From assembly GCF_963666745.1 (NCBI RefSeq), contig NZ_OY762961.1, positions 670,001-734,000 of the forward strand: a stretch of DNA of 64,000 nucleotides, in the 5' to 3' direction. The position numbers and the translations under genes were made by a program. A model generated the notes under the pieces. It did no database searches, was not told where the DNA came from, and was given only the letters and a program-made list of their open reading frames with translations. The number at the start of each line of letters is the position of its first letter. The stretch's first letter is position 1. Source of the DNA: an uncultured Desulfuromonas sp. Its GTDB lineage: Bacteria; Desulfobacterota; Desulfuromonadia; Desulfuromonadales; Desulfuromonadaceae. Shown piece by piece: positions 43,648-51,947 of the stretch.

Positions 43648-44727
43648 CTAACCAGAAAAGGCCACAGCCGTGACTCGATTGCGACCCGCTTCTTTGGATT
43701 GATACAACGCCTCATCCGCCGTACGGATCAGATGCTGCGCCTGAATACCATCCTGAGGAACAGTCGTGGAGACACCGAGGCTGAGGGTGACATGTTCAGC
43801 AACGTCAGAAGCTTGGTGCTCAAGCGCGAGCTGCTCTACGTGGCGGCGTGCTGTTTCCGCCTGCGCGACGGCCTCGTCGGCAGAGACGTCCGGCAATAAA
43901 AAGATGAATTCTTCACCACCATAACGGGCAACCAAACCACTGCTGTTACCCGACAGACTTTGTTCAAGCGCTTGAGCGACACTGGATAGGCAGGTGTCTC
44001 CCTCCTGATGACCGTACGTATCATTGTAGCGTTTGAAAAAGTCGATGTCGCACAGAATAATTGAAAGAGGAGATTGATCTGAGAGGCTTTTCTGCCATTG
44101 CTCCATGAAGCTTTCATCAAAGGTGCGACGGTTGGGAATCTGGGTCAGACCGTCGATGCGGGCAATACGCTCCAATGCCGCATGGGCTTTTTCCAGAGCT
44201 TGTTCTGCCTTTTTGCGGTCCGTAATATCTGTGTATTGAGCCAGTGTGCCGGGTGTGCCATCCAGGGTAATCAAATGAGAGGTGGTCATGATAAAATTTT
44301 TGACTTCACCATCGTCACCGATAATTTCGATATCCGTTTGGCCATTTTTTTTGCGGGAGAGCGCCAGGCTACATTCCTGTTCGCTGAGAAGTTTGGTGCA
44401 AGAAACTCCGATAACCTCTTCACAGCACCGGTCGAGGTGTTCCATCATCCGTCGATTGGCGCGGACGATAATACCGTCATCACGAATGACAATCATGGGA
44501 TCGACGCAAGCTGAGAAGATTTGCTCCAATTCCATGTCGGACATTTCTGATTTCAGGAGTTGTTCGTTGGTACGGCCAATATAGTCTTCCAAAGCTGTTG
44601 TCATTTCCTGCAACTCAACACACTTCTCACACATTTTACGCGCTGGGTTAGGGGAGCCTTCGAGAGGTGCGAATGCTTTTTCAGCCGATGACGACACAGG
44701 TAGTCTCCTGAACAGGATTGAGCTCAT
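43648..44727 (-). CDS. Cytosolic PAS-GGDEF diguanylate cyclase
   Basis: Protein of 359 residues without membrane segments. N-terminal 60 residues include CEKC and a coiled coil; PAS/PAC at about 65-170 (DPMIVIRDDGIIVRANRRMM, closing YTDITDRKKAEQALEKA); GGDEF at about 185-355, active site RYGGEEFIFLLP. The four residues five positions ahead are NSSG, so the RxxD inhibitory site is missing and product feedback may be absent. A conserved Cys pair in the PAS (DRCCEEVIGVSC) is notable. The first ATG has a weak ribosome site; M32 is an alternative. The gene stands alone between a repeat-rich gap and DUF3024. Confidence 0.88.
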   Translation of the reverse strand: MSSILFRRLPVSSSAEKAFAPLEGSPNPARKMCEKCVELQEMTTALEDYIGRTNEQLLKSEMSDMELEQIFSACVDPMIVIRDDGIIVRANRRMMEHLDRCCEEVIGVSCTKLLSEQECSLALSRKKNGQTDIEIIGDDGEVKNFIMTTSHLITLDGTPGTLAQYTDITDRKKAEQALEKAHAALERIARIDGLTQIPNRRTFDESFMEQWQKSLSDQSPLSIILCDIDFFKRYNDTYGHQEGDTCLSSVAQALEQSLSGNSSGLVARYGGEEFIFLLPDVSADEAVAQAETARRHVEQLALEHQASDVAEHVTLSLGVSTTVPQDGIQAQHLIRTADEALYQSKEAGRNRVTAVAFSG

Positions 44728-44888
44728 TAGAGTGGCTATTTATCTGTTTTTAACATATTTTTCCTCGGTTTAACAACTCTGTTTTCATTTCACCCTTGCT
44801 CTTACACCTGCTACACTGACCAGTGAAAATCACCGCAACAGATTTCGTGAGTTCAATGTTGATTTTATCAGTATGGGGATAGATTAAA

Positions 44889-45233
44889 ATGAGCTTGAGT
44901 GAGTTTGAAATGATTCGTTTACGACGAATGTTTGATGCGTATTGTGATATGCGGATTCCTCACGAAGTCAGAGAGACATTGCGCCTTGATTACCGTATTC
45001 GAAATAATCACATCACCCTGTATGAATCCCGCCATCATCATGAGAAGACCGATTTGTGGTATTCGACGGCCATCGCTCGATTTGTGAAAGATCAACCGTT
45101 GCATCTCTGGCGTTTGTTTAGTGCAGACCGTAATGAGAACTGGCTTCCTTATCATCCTCATCCGGAGGATCGCGACATTGAGCGGTTGTTGGATTGTGTG
45201 ACTGATGACCCGACAGGGATTTTTTGGGGATAG
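44889..45233 (+). CDS. DUF3024-like small protein
   Basis: Protein of 114 residues, MSLSEFEMIRLRRMFDAYCDMRIPHEVRETL. The PHEVRETLRLDYRIRNNHITLYE start followed by W-(5)-IARFVKD and LWRLFSADRNENWLPYHP matches the DUF3024 pattern as I know it. Cytosolic; no function known. It is 348 bp upstream of nifE on the same strand, but the sigma-54-type promoter between them makes a shared transcript unnecessary. Confidence 0.65.
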   Translation: MSLSEFEMIRLRRMFDAYCDMRIPHEVRETLRLDYRIRNNHITLYESRHHHEKTDLWYSTAIARFVKDQPLHLWRLFSADRNENWLPYHPHPEDRDIERLLDCVTDDPTGIFWG

Positions 45234-45380
45234 CGTGGTCATTTTAAGAGAGCCCTGATCCGTTTTTTGCTCAAACTTTAAGCGATTTTTGCCATATAAT
45301 GATAAAAATGGTCAGCCTTTGGGCAGGTTTTTTTGTCAATCTGGATTTGAAATGCCGTTTTTTCAGGCTCTTGAGAAAAC

Positions 45381-45396
45381 TGGCCAGCCTTTTGCA
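45381..45396 (+). promoter_or_regulatory. Sigma-54 type -24/-12 promoter of nifE operon
   Basis: TGGCCAGCCTTTTGCA has GG and GC with exactly ten bases between them and fits TGGCAC-N5-TTGCA well. Predicted start near 45407, about 175 bases before the nifE GTG. I did not find a clear TGT-N10-ACA NifA site upstream, so another sigma-54 activator is possible. Confidence 0.7.
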
Positions 45397-45454
45397 GCTC
45401 TTATAAGCTGTGATTCAGGTCGCCTGTTGCCGATACGGCCTGGCGGCCCTGTTT

Positions 45455-45488
45455 TGTTGACAGCATCCCCTCAGAAACTCTGTCAACA
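45455..45488 (+). other. Leader hairpin ahead of nifE
   Basis: TGTTGACAG (45455-45463) pairs perfectly with CTGTCAACA (45480-45488) around 16 bases, inside the predicted nifE leader. No T-run follows, so it is not a terminator; it could stabilise the message or be a protein site. Confidence 0.5.
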
Positions 45489-45581
45489 GACAGCCTGCGC
45501 AATGCAACCTTCCCCTGGTTGAGAGACCCAACGGCGCGTTTCTCGGCAAGAGGTTTAACGACTCTTGTGAAAGGAAATGCT

Positions 45582-46934
45582 GTGTCTGATAAACCAAAGA
45601 TCAAAGATTTGCTCGATGAAAGTGCCTGCGAGCATAACACGACCAAAAAGAAAGCCTGCAATACAACGACGCCGGGTGCCACCAGCGGCGGTTGTGCCTT
45701 CGAGGGTGCACAGATTTCGCTGTTTCCCTATGCGGATGCTGCTCACTTGGTGCATGGACCGTTGACCTGTTTGAGCGCTTCGTGGGAAACCCGGGCCACC
45801 CCGACCAGCTATGAGGGCCGTGATCTGACCCAGATGGGATTTTCCACGGCGGTGACCACCAATGATGTCATTTTCGGCGGCGAGGATAAGCTGTACGATG
45901 CCATCATTTACCTGGTCGAACATTATGCCCCCAAAGCGATTTTCGTCTATTCCACCTGCGTGACGGCCATGATCGGTGATGATATTGATGCCGTGTGTCG
46001 CCATGCTGAAAAGAAATTTGAGATTCCGATTGTGCCGGTGCATGCACCGGGCTTTGTCGGCGGCAAGAACCTTGGCAGTCGTCTGGCAGGTGAGGCAGTA
46101 CTGAAAAACCTCATTGGCCGCAAAGAGCCGGAAGGGGATGTGACTCACGCGATCAATCTGGTTGGTGATTACAACGTCACCGGTGATATGTGGCAGTACA
46201 AGCCGATTCTTGACGAGCTGGGTATCCGCATCCTCTCCACCTTGAGTGGCGACGGGCGAATCGACGAGATCTGTACGGCTCACCGCGCCAAGCTCAACGT
46301 CATTGTCTGCGCCAAATCTCTGGTCACCTTTACCCGCAAGATGAAGGAGCGTTACGGGATTCCATTTGTTTCGGTGTCGTTTTATGGTCAGCGTGATACC
46401 ACCAATGCCATTATGGCGATTGCCGAAGGGCTGGGTGACCCCAAACTGATTGAACACACCCGTAAGGTGTTGGCGCGCGAGGAGCAACGGTTGGAAGAAC
46501 AGCTGAAACCTTATCGCGAATTGTTCAAAGGCAAAAAAGCCGTGCTCAATACCGGTGGAAACAAATCGTGGTCGATCGCCTCGGCTTTGCAGGATCTTGG
46601 CATCGAGGTGGTGGCCACCTCGGTACGCAAGGCCACCGAAGAGGATAAACAGAAAGCGCGTGAATACCTGGGCGAAAACGGCGTGCTGATGACCAACCCT
46701 GGTGCGGAACAGGCCAAAATGATCGATCAGTTTAAGGCTGATCTGCTGTTGGCTGGTGGTCGTAGTCTCTACACAGCGATCAAAAAGGGAATTTCGTTCA
46801 TCGACGTCAATCAGGAAAAGAAGAAAAGTTACGGCGCTTACAATGGTCTGCTCAGCCTGGCTGAGGACGTGAAAAACGCCCTGGAAAATCCGGTGTTCCG
46901 TTGCGTGCGTAAGGAGGCCCCATGGGAGAAATAA
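45582..46934 (+). CDS. nifE: Nitrogenase cofactor scaffold protein NifE
   Basis: Protein of 450 residues. Start GTG 45582 (MSDKPKIKDLLDESACEH), set by AAGGA six bases upstream. Together with NifN it forms the NifE2N2 scaffold on which the iron-molybdenum cofactor precursor matures. Cys38 (GGCAFEGAQ), Cys63 (HGPLTC) and Cys126 (VYSTC) match the three NifE cysteines that hold the 4Fe-4S O-cluster. TSYEGRDLTQMGFSTAVTTNDVIFGG is typical of NifE rather than NifD. It overlaps nifN by 13 bases. nifHDK are not in the window. NifE and NifN are separate here, not fused as in some relatives. Confidence 0.95.
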   Translation: MSDKPKIKDLLDESACEHNTTKKKACNTTTPGATSGGCAFEGAQISLFPYADAAHLVHGPLTCLSASWETRATPTSYEGRDLTQMGFSTAVTTNDVIFGGEDKLYDAIIYLVEHYAPKAIFVYSTCVTAMIGDDIDAVCRHAEKKFEIPIVPVHAPGFVGGKNLGSRLAGEAVLKNLIGRKEPEGDVTHAINLVGDYNVTGDMWQYKPILDELGIRILSTLSGDGRIDEICTAHRAKLNVIVCAKSLVTFTRKMKERYGIPFVSVSFYGQRDTTNAIMAIAEGLGDPKLIEHTRKVLAREEQRLEEQLKPYRELFKGKKAVLNTGGNKSWSIASALQDLGIEVVATSVRKATEEDKQKAREYLGENGVLMTNPGAEQAKMIDQFKADLLLAGGRSLYTAIKKGISFIDVNQEKKKSYGAYNGLLSLAEDVKNALENPVFRCVRKEAPWEK

Positions 46935-48253
46935 TCCATAAAAATACCAAGCCGTTACAGGTCAACCCGTTTCGTCTGACGCAACCGATGGGTGCGGCGC
47001 TCGCTTTTCTCGGTGTTGATCAATGTATGCCGTTGATGCACGGCGCGCAGGGCTGTACGTCGTTTGTCAAAGTGTTCATGACCCGTCACTTCTGTGAGCC
47101 GATTGCCATCCAGACCACTGCGGTCAGTGATGCCGTAGCCGTGTTGGATGGTGGTGATTACAGCATCAGTGAAGCGGTGAAGAACATTACCAAAAAAATC
47201 TCTCCGGCTTTGGTCGGGCTTCACACCACCGGTTTGCCGGAAACCAAGGGCGATGATATCCGCGGTGTGTCGAAGATGATCGATTTTCCCCTGGTGTATG
47301 TGAACACCCCGGACTACGAAGGGGGTATGGAAAGTGGTTGGGCGTTGACCACCAAGGCGTTGATCGACCAATTGACCGAAGAGCAGACTGCTGTCAACGA
47401 ACGCAAGGTGGTGCTGTTGCCGCATGTTAGCATGACCCCGTTGGAAGTTGAGAAGGTGCAGCTGTTTATGACTGCTTTTGGCTTGGACGTGGTGGCAGTG
47501 CCGGATTTGTCCACTTCGCTGGACGGTCATCTTGGTGACGGTCAGGCGGCTTTGAGCAAGGGTGGGGTGTCGGTCGAGACGATCCGTAGTCTTGCGGATG
47601 CTGGTCACGTGGTGACCATCGGTGATTCGATGCGTGATGTGGCCAAAGCGCTACAGAAAAAAAATCCGGCCGTGCAGCATGAGCACTTTTCCCATGTCAA
47701 CGGTCTGGATGCGACGGACGCGTTTGCGGCTCACTTGTTGAAGATTACCGGTATGCAACGTCCACCGGAGCTGATTATCCGCTGGCGCAAGCGCTTGCAG
47801 GATGCCATGCTCGACAGCCATTTCTCTCTGGGACAGACCCGTTTCATTCTGGCTGGTGAACCGGATCAGATGGCGGCGTTGTCGCAATCGCTTCATGATG
47901 CCGGAGGTCGTATCCCACTGTGCGTGGTCAGCACGGATTCGCCGATTCTTGACAAGATCAAGGCGGATAAAGTGGTGGTTGGCGATCTGGAAGATGTCGA
48001 GGCGGCGTTGGAAAAGACCGACATGGTGCTAAGTAATTTTCATGCCGAACGTCTGATCCATCATGCCGGAAAAGGATTGATGTTACGCGGTATGCCCAAC
48101 TGGGAGCAGGTGGGTAATGCGCTGAAGTTTGACGTGCTGTACGAAGGGGGCGCGTACTTTTTGTGCGAAGCGGCGAATCTGGCGGAAGAGTGGCGTGTCC
48201 TCCATGTGCGCCACCGTGACGAAGACGCTTTAAAAAAAGGATGTGTGAAATGA
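46922..48253 (+). CDS. nifN: Nitrogenase cofactor scaffold protein NifN
   Basis: Protein of 443 residues; GGAGG lies just before the ATG, within the nifE end. Partner of NifE. Cys45 (MHGAQGCTSF) is the fourth ligand of the interface 4Fe-4S cluster. Other family blocks: FVKVFMTRHFCEPIAIQTTA, VGLHTTGLPETKGDD, DFPLVYVNTPDYEGGMESGW, VVAVPDLSTSLDGHLGDG. The usual NifN Cys-rich variations are absent. It ends in an ATGA overlap with the downstream cowN, so all three genes are translationally coupled. Confidence 0.95.
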   Translation: MGEIIHKNTKPLQVNPFRLTQPMGAALAFLGVDQCMPLMHGAQGCTSFVKVFMTRHFCEPIAIQTTAVSDAVAVLDGGDYSISEAVKNITKKISPALVGLHTTGLPETKGDDIRGVSKMIDFPLVYVNTPDYEGGMESGWALTTKALIDQLTEEQTAVNERKVVLLPHVSMTPLEVEKVQLFMTAFGLDVVAVPDLSTSLDGHLGDGQAALSKGGVSVETIRSLADAGHVVTIGDSMRDVAKALQKKNPAVQHEHFSHVNGLDATDAFAAHLLKITGMQRPPELIIRWRKRLQDAMLDSHFSLGQTRFILAGEPDQMAALSQSLHDAGGRIPLCVVSTDSPILDKIKADKVVVGDLEDVEAALEKTDMVLSNFHAERLIHHAGKGLMLRGMPNWEQVGNALKFDVLYEGGAYFLCEAANLAEEWRVLHVRHRDEDALKKGCVK

Positions 48254-48555
48254 GTCTGACTGAGGAACCGGACCGTTATGTGTCCTACAAAGGGATTGAT
48301 TGCGAAGGAAACTCGAAGCTGTTGATGTGCATGTTGAAAAAGCATTTGGAAGATCCGGCGAAGAACAATGCCTTCTGGGATATGTTTACGGATAAACTTG
48401 GTAAGGCTGAGCGCGGTGAAACCGTCAATGGTATTTTGATCGACGAGCTGTTTCTGATTCATGCCTACATCAATAATCTGCAGGAGTTTTTCGAGGATCA
48501 TGAGGATGATGTGGCCATGGAGCTTTTGAAAAAAATAGAGCGGGAGTGCTGCTGA
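48250..48555 (+). CDS. cowN: CowN, protector of nitrogenase against CO (copy 2)
   Basis: Protein of 101 residues, MSLTEEPDRYVSYKGIDCEG to LLKKIERECC, with AAAGGA upstream and its start overlapping the nifN stop (ATGA). About half of the positions match the copy at 23879 (PDRYxSxKGID, LKKHLEDPAKNNAFWDMF, ELFLIHAYINNLQEFFEDHEDD). Coupling to nifEN means it is made whenever the cofactor scaffold is made, independent of a CO sensor. Followed by a strong terminator. Confidence 0.93.
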   Translation: MSLTEEPDRYVSYKGIDCEGNSKLLMCMLKKHLEDPAKNNAFWDMFTDKLGKAERGETVNGILIDELFLIHAYINNLQEFFEDHEDDVAMELLKKIERECC

Positions 48556-48603
48556 TTTTTTCTTTTTATCGTGTGAAAATCAGAAGTAATTTCTGCTGAT
48601 TAT

Positions 48604-48646
48604 AAAAAAAGTCCGCTGGAACAACAGGTTTTGGCGGACTTTTTTT
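48604..48646. terminator. Terminator of nifE-nifN-cowN
   Basis: Perfect 13-bp arms AAAAAAAGTCCGC and GCGGACTTTTTTT around a 17-base loop; works in either direction. Confidence 0.93.
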
Positions 48647-48693
48647 GAAAAATAATCTTGACAAAAACACTCAGGTGTTTATTCTTGACCCAT

Positions 48694-48793
48694 GCATTAA
48701 GAGAGGCGTGGCGGCATGAGCCAAGCGCCCGGCAACCTGACAACCAAGGTGCCAGCATGTTTTGCGAACAAGGTGTTTGTAAAACAGCGATGC
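48694..48793 (+). ncRNA. SAM riboswitch aptamer, SAM-I clan
   Basis: 100-base aptamer ahead of metY. P1 pairs GCATT (48694-48698) with GATGC (48789-48793). The core AAGAGAGGCG, GCCCGGCAACC and AAGGTGCCA is the S-box signature. P2 pairs GGCG/CGCC and GGC/GCC without the usual kink-turn loop, so it is closer to SAM-IV or SAM-I/IV types. The P2 loop GCATG can pair with CATGT in J3/4 as the pseudoknot, and P4 is TGTTTT/AAAACA. Confidence 0.85.
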
Positions 48794-48850
48794 GCCCCGC
48801 AAGGGGAAAGTTGACCTACCGTACAGTTGTACTCCCGTCATCTCTCGCGT

Positions 48851-48888
48851 CGCCTCTCTCGCAACATTTTCAACCCTTAAAAGAGAGG
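48851..48888 (+). promoter_or_regulatory. Translational expression platform of the SAM riboswitch
   Basis: CGCCTCTCT (48851-48859) can pair through CCTCTCT with AGAGAGG (48882-48888), the ribosome site of metY, or through all nine bases with AGAGAGGCG in the aptamer core (48700-48708). The two pairings exclude each other, giving a ligand-off/translation-on and ligand-on/translation-off switch. No T-run, hence not transcriptional. Confidence 0.75.
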
Positions 48889-48895
48889 AAACATC

Positions 48896-50179
48896 ATGAG
48901 CACACACATTGAAACCCAGGTTCTTCACGCAGGCTATCAGGCGGATCCGACTACCGGCAGCCGAGCGGTCCCCGTTTATCGCACCAGTTCCTATCAATTT
49001 CGCGATACCGAGCATGCCGCCAACTTGTTTGGCCTGAAAGAATTGGGCAATATCTACACCCGGTTGATGAATCCGACCACCGATGTGCTGGAGCAGCGTG
49101 TTGCCGCTCTTGAAGGGGGCGCCGGAGCTCTGGCCTTGGCATCGGGCACCAGCGCGATTTTCTACAGCATCATTAATCTGGCTCAGGCCGGTGACGAGAT
49201 TGTTGCTTCCAGCCACCTTTACGGCGGCAGCTACACCCAGTTCAATGATATCCTGCCGCAGTTGGGCATTAAGGTGGTGTTTGTTGATCCGTCTGACCCG
49301 CAAAATTTTGCCGAGGCCATCACAGACAAGACCAAGGCCGTGTTTACCGAGGTGATCGGCAATCCCAAGCTGGATGTGGCGGATATCGAAGCCTTGGCGA
49401 CCATTGCCCATGACCACGGTCTGCCGTTGATTGTTGACAGCACCTTTGCCACGCCTTATCTGTTGCGGCCGATTGATCATGGTGCGGATATTGTGATCCA
49501 CTCGCTGACCAAGTGGCTCGGTGGCCATGGTGCCGGAATCGGTGGCATTGTCGTCGATGCCGGTCGCTTTGACTGGACAACCGGTAAGCATCCGTTGCTC
49601 AGTGAGCCTGACCCCAGTTATCATGGTATCCGTTATGCGACGGATCTCGGTGATCTTAATCCACTGGCCTATATCCTGCGCATGAGATTGGTGCCACTGC
49701 GCAACCTCGGTGCCTGTATCTCGCCGGATAACTCGTGGTTCTTCCTGCAGGGGATTGAAACCTTGCCGTTGCGCATGGAGCGACACAGTGAAAATGCGCT
49801 GAAGGTCGCGCGTTTTCTCAAGGATCATCCGCAGGTGGATTGGGTGAGTTATCCCGGTCTGGAAGGTGATTCGTCTTACGCCAAGGCGCAGAAATATCTG
49901 AAAAATGGCTCCGGCGCGATGGTGGTCTTTGGGATTAAAGGCGGCGAAAAGGCTGGACAAGACTTTATTGAACGGCTGCAGTTGTTTTCTCACCTGGCTA
50001 ATGTTGGTGATGCGCGGAGCCTGGCCATCCATCCGACATCGACCACTCATGCCCAGCTCACCACGGAGCAGCAGGCTGCTGGCGGCATTACACCGGAGTT
50101 GATTCGCCTGTCGATCGGCGTGGAGCATATCGAAGATATTCTGGCCGACCTGAAACAGGCCCTGACCGTCACGGCCTGA
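48896..50179 (+). CDS. metY: O-acetylhomoserine sulfhydrylase MetY
   Basis: Protein of 427 residues. Start ATG with GAGG seven bases upstream, inside the riboswitch platform. PLP-dependent Cys/Met metabolism family: [86 protein letters not shown] with Lys206 as the cofactor lysine. Length and the [18 protein letters not shown] block fit O-acetylhomoserine aminocarboxypropyltransferase rather than cystathionine synthase. It makes homocysteine (or methionine with methanethiol), so feedback by SAM through the riboswitch is expected. Monocistronic. Confidence 0.93.
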   Translation: MSTHIETQVLHAGYQADPTTGSRAVPVYRTSSYQFRDTEHAANLFGLKELGNIYTRLMNPTTDVLEQRVAALEGGAGALALASGTSAIFYSIINLAQAGDEIVASSHLYGGSYTQFNDILPQLGIKVVFVDPSDPQNFAEAITDKTKAVFTEVIGNPKLDVADIEALATIAHDHGLPLIVDSTFATPYLLRPIDHGADIVIHSLTKWLGGHGAGIGGIVVDAGRFDWTTGKHPLLSEPDPSYHGIRYATDLGDLNPLAYILRMRLVPLRNLGACISPDNSWFFLQGIETLPLRMERHSENALKVARFLKDHPQVDWVSYPGLEGDSSYAKAQKYLKNGSGAMVVFGIKGGEKAGQDFIERLQLFSHLANVGDARSLAIHPTSTTHAQLTTEQQAAGGITPELIRLSIGVEHIEDILADLKQALTVTA

Positions 50180-50197
50180 TGATTGAATAACCCCTCG

Positions 50198-50236
50198 GCC
50201 GCTCGCTGTGCTTCATCAGACGGCGAGCGGCTTTTT
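50198..50236 (+). terminator. Terminator after metY
   Basis: GCCGCTCGC pairs with GCGAGCGGC around a 16-base loop and runs into five T, just before the next gene. Confidence 0.9.
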
Positions 50237-50250
50237 CCTGAAATAAGACT

Positions 50251-51135
50251 ATGGCGATTTCCCGTTATTGTTCAAAGCTGGTTCTTCCTCATGCCCGGCC
50301 ACCTTATCCGGATCTGGTCGATTTTCTGGCTGACTATTTTCCTCATGTCTCAGCGCAGGAATGGGCCAAACGGGTTTCTGACGGCAAGGTGCTCGATAAA
50401 CATGAGCAACCTTTAGATCGCCACGGTTACCAACCGCAACAGGTGATTTATTACTACCGTGAGGTGGAAGAACAGCCGGTTATTCCGTTTTTTGAAAGTA
50501 TCCTCTACCAGGATGACGCGCTACTGGTGGCCTGTAAGCCCCATTTTTTGCCGGTGCATCCCGGTGGGCGTTATGTCACGGAAAACCTGGTTCATCGGTT
50601 GCGTCAGGCGACCGGTAACGATCAGCTGGCTCCGGTGCATCGCATTGATCGCTTTACTGCCGGGTTGGTGTTGTTTGCCCAGCGGGCTGAAGATCGGGCA
50701 CGCTATAATGCTCTTTTCAGTCAGGGGAAAGTAACAAAACGTTATGACGCTGTAGCGCATTGTCGTCAGGAGCCGGAGCAAAACTCCTGGCAGGTGGAAA
50801 ACCGGATTGAACAGGGAAACCCTTGGTTTTGTTGGCAAGTGGTTCCCGGTGAGGTTAATGCCCGTTCGCGTATCACGTTGAAGGATTATCGCCATGGTTA
50901 TGGCCTTTTTTCCCTGCAACCGATTACGGGTAAAACCCATCAGCTCCGTCTGCACATGAGTGGGCTGGGTTTTGGATTGGTCCATGATCGCTACTATCCG
51001 CAATTGTTGCCGGAGCAGGCGGATGATTTTTCTGCGCCGCTTCAGCTGTTGGCCAAAGAGATTGCGTTTACCGATCCGGTGACAAACAAACGGCACCATT
51101 TTGAATCGCCGCGTGTGCTCGACTTAGCCTTTTAA
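50251..51135 (+). CDS. RluA-family pseudouridine synthase
   Basis: Protein of 294 residues. N-terminal S4-like part (about 20-70), then the synthase core with LLVACKPHFLPVHPGG and the catalytic motif HRIDRFTAGLVLFAQ, where Asp is the nucleophile, and ITGKTHQLRLHMSGLGFGLVHDRYYP near the C-terminus. The usual HRLDxxTSGL is changed to HRIDRFTAGL, as in the RluA-like subgroup acting on rRNA or tRNA of unknown position. Weak ribosome site; follows the metY terminator. Confidence 0.9.
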   Translation: MAISRYCSKLVLPHARPPYPDLVDFLADYFPHVSAQEWAKRVSDGKVLDKHEQPLDRHGYQPQQVIYYYREVEEQPVIPFFESILYQDDALLVACKPHFLPVHPGGRYVTENLVHRLRQATGNDQLAPVHRIDRFTAGLVLFAQRAEDRARYNALFSQGKVTKRYDAVAHCRQEPEQNSWQVENRIEQGNPWFCWQVVPGEVNARSRITLKDYRHGYGLFSLQPITGKTHQLRLHMSGLGFGLVHDRYYPQLLPEQADDFSAPLQLLAKEIAFTDPVTNKRHHFESPRVLDLAF

Positions 51136-51237
51136 CTGTGACGGCAAGGCTATGCGGCTCAATGCCGGAATAAAATGGATCGTGGATTTCATCAAGCTGT
51201 TTCTAAACAGACTGTTGAACTCACCTCAGGAGGGAAC

Positions 51238-51378
51238 ATGAAAGTAATTACCTTTATTCTCTATCTTGTCTTGCTCTTGTTGTCGGGATGTAGTGTGGTT
51301 ACAGGTGGACTTGGTGGTAGTGCACCCTTGGAAGAGTGTCGTTATCGTACCTTTTCATCGTCCATTGTGAGTTGTTGA
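51238..51378 (+). CDS. Small lipoprotein, 46 residues
   Basis: MKVITFILYLVLLLLSGCSVVTGGLGG to a final SIVSC. The ribosome site AGGAGG is seven or eight bases upstream, the best one nearby. Residues 1-18 form a lipoprotein signal with lipobox LLSGC, so Cys18 should be lipidated. About 29 residues remain after processing, with a Gly-rich start, resembling entericidin-type or other tiny lipoproteins in style only. Its last 37 bases overlap the 3' end of the convergent acpH gene. No known function. Confidence 0.65.
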   Translation: MKVITFILYLVLLLLSGCSVVTGGLGGSAPLEECRYRTFSSSIVSC

Positions 51379-51947
51379 GGCCAAAAATGCTGCCGTGTGC
51401 TCTGGATAAAGATGCGGCAGTCTTCGCGTAATTCTTCATAATTCTTTTCCAGCTCACGATAGCCGTCAGCCAACGGATTCGCATGTCGCATCTTATCAGA
51501 AACGTGTTGTAACGCACGCTGCATGACGGTTTTATCCCGGTAGCTGGTCAACCAGTCGTTTTTGATCATACGAGGTAATAAGGGGAGGAAGGATGGCGGT
51601 AGAACGGCCTGATGCTGCTGCAGTGTCTGATAGAGGGAAGCGGCAAAACATTTCAACGGAACGGGGTGATAAGTTTCCCAGTCCACTGCCGTAAAGTGGT
51701 CATAAAACAGATCGATCATGATGCCGCGGTAGCGACCGAACGTGTCGGCCAGACGCTGCTGGCTGCGGCAGAAGATTTCGTGGCCGTGCGAGAACGAGTC
51801 GATCTGGCGATGTTGTTGCAGTCCCTGCAGCAAGCGGGGTGGAAAGCGCCCTTCAACCAGACGCCCTTTGACAAAATCCCCCAGCATATTTCCTGCTCTC
51901 ACCAGGTCATCGTCATCACTGAGCAAGGCGTGGAGCAGGTAGTTCAC
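51342..51947 (-). CDS. acpH: ACP phosphodiesterase AcpH
   Basis: Protein of 201 residues. MNYLLHALLSDDDDLVRAGNMLGDFVKGR then GLQQHRQIDSFSHGHE and YRGIMIDLFYDHFTAVDW are the AcpH (HD-like phosphodiesterase) signature; His/Asp clusters QHRQID and DLFYDHF hold the metal. The enzyme removes the phosphopantetheine arm of acyl carrier protein. Start overlaps the M23 peptidase stop (ATGA), so the two are cotranscribed. No ACP gene adjoins, although a fused ACP domain is encoded at 40126. Confidence 0.88.
   Translation of the reverse strand: MNYLLHALLSDDDDLVRAGNMLGDFVKGRLVEGRFPPRLLQGLQQHRQIDSFSHGHEIFCRSQQRLADTFGRYRGIMIDLFYDHFTAVDWETYHPVPLKCFAASLYQTLQQHQAVLPPSFLPLLPRMIKNDWLTSYRDKTVMQRALQHVSDKMRHANPLADGYRELEKNYEELREDCRIFIQSTRQHFWPQQLTMDDEKVR

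Noticed and set aside
45289-45522. Plus-strand frame of 77 codons starting with TTG upstream of nifE
   Set aside because: It covers the sigma-54 promoter and leader hairpin, has no ribosome site and no recognisable domain.
45555-46487. 310-codon minus-strand frame
   Set aside because: Opposite nifE, whose cysteine ligands and operon context are clear.
48671-50128. 485-codon open frame on the minus strand
   Set aside because: Opposite metY and its riboswitch; both are certain. No ribosome site or family resemblance in the antisense frame.
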